Positions 6,111 to 6,150 of a DNA stretch of 6,150 nt are shown here, one piece after another; positions within the stretch are counted from its first letter, which is position 1; every line of letters begins with the position of its first letter. Both the position numbers and the translations under genes were made by a program. Under the pieces are notes generated by a model. That model saw nothing but the letters and a program-made list of their open reading frames with translations, was not told the DNA's origin and searched no databases. The stretch comes from Massilia sp. UBA2709 (GTDB lineage Bacteria; Pseudomonadota; Gammaproteobacteria; Burkholderiales; Burkholderiaceae_D), in the NCBI GenBank assembly GCA_002354135.1, contig DEKZ01000361.1, positions 1 to 6,150 on the forward strand, read 5' to 3'.

Positions 6111-6150
6111 GCCGTCATGATAGCGCAGCGGGGCCCCGTTGGGGCGCCGC

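Noticed and set aside
6117..6122. TATCAT on the minus strand as a -10 box for the globin gene
   Set aside because: It lies only a few bases before the ATG, and no -35-like sequence is found at the proper distance within the 40 visible bases.
6133..6145. Small hairpin GCCCC-GTT-GGGGC near the right edge
   Set aside because: A 5-bp stem is easily found by chance in this GC-rich DNA, it has no T-tract, and the neighbouring gene is outside the window.

Overview
The window is high-GC DNA; a hand count of 1981-2040 gives 42 of 60 G+C. It most resembles a betaproteobacterial chromosome of the Oxalobacteraceae type (Massilia or a relative). That placement rests on the general look of the MoaA, RmuC and globin proteins and was not tested by any search.

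Positions 1-3598, plus strand: a run of tightly packed genes. It opens with the C-terminal half of a ChrA-type chromate transporter, cut by the window edge. moaA follows with an 8-base overlap; it makes the first enzyme of molybdenum cofactor synthesis. Four bases after moaA comes one uninterrupted frame of 625 codons that encodes a MobA domain followed by a MoeA domain. MoeA inserts molybdenum into molybdopterin and MobA then attaches GMP, so two successive late steps appear to be joined in one polypeptide. This fusion is the most unusual gene in the window. moaC, moaD, moaE and mogA are not in view.

Positions 3601-4375: a complete REP-associated transposase unit. A lower-GC gene for a Y1/HUH transposase of the RAYT family lies between two inverted 39-base REP repeats that match at 38 positions. 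Each repeat begins with GTAG and carries a perfect 9-bp hairpin. The element exactly fills the gap between two convergent genes: one GTAG starts 2 bases after the mobA-moeA stop codon and the other touches the rmuC stop codon. Two diverged tandem copies of a ~49-base unit sit at its right end and run over the transposase stop codon.

Positions 4376-6150, minus strand: a two-gene unit read from right to left, a group II truncated hemoglobin followed by rmuC, with one base between stop and start. RmuC is a membrane-anchored, coiled-coil protein connected with suppression of inversions at short inverted repeats. The last 40 bases contain only the upstream region of the globin gene.

No tRNA, rRNA, CRISPR array or recognisable riboswitch was seen. 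No gap between genes exceeds about 130 bases.
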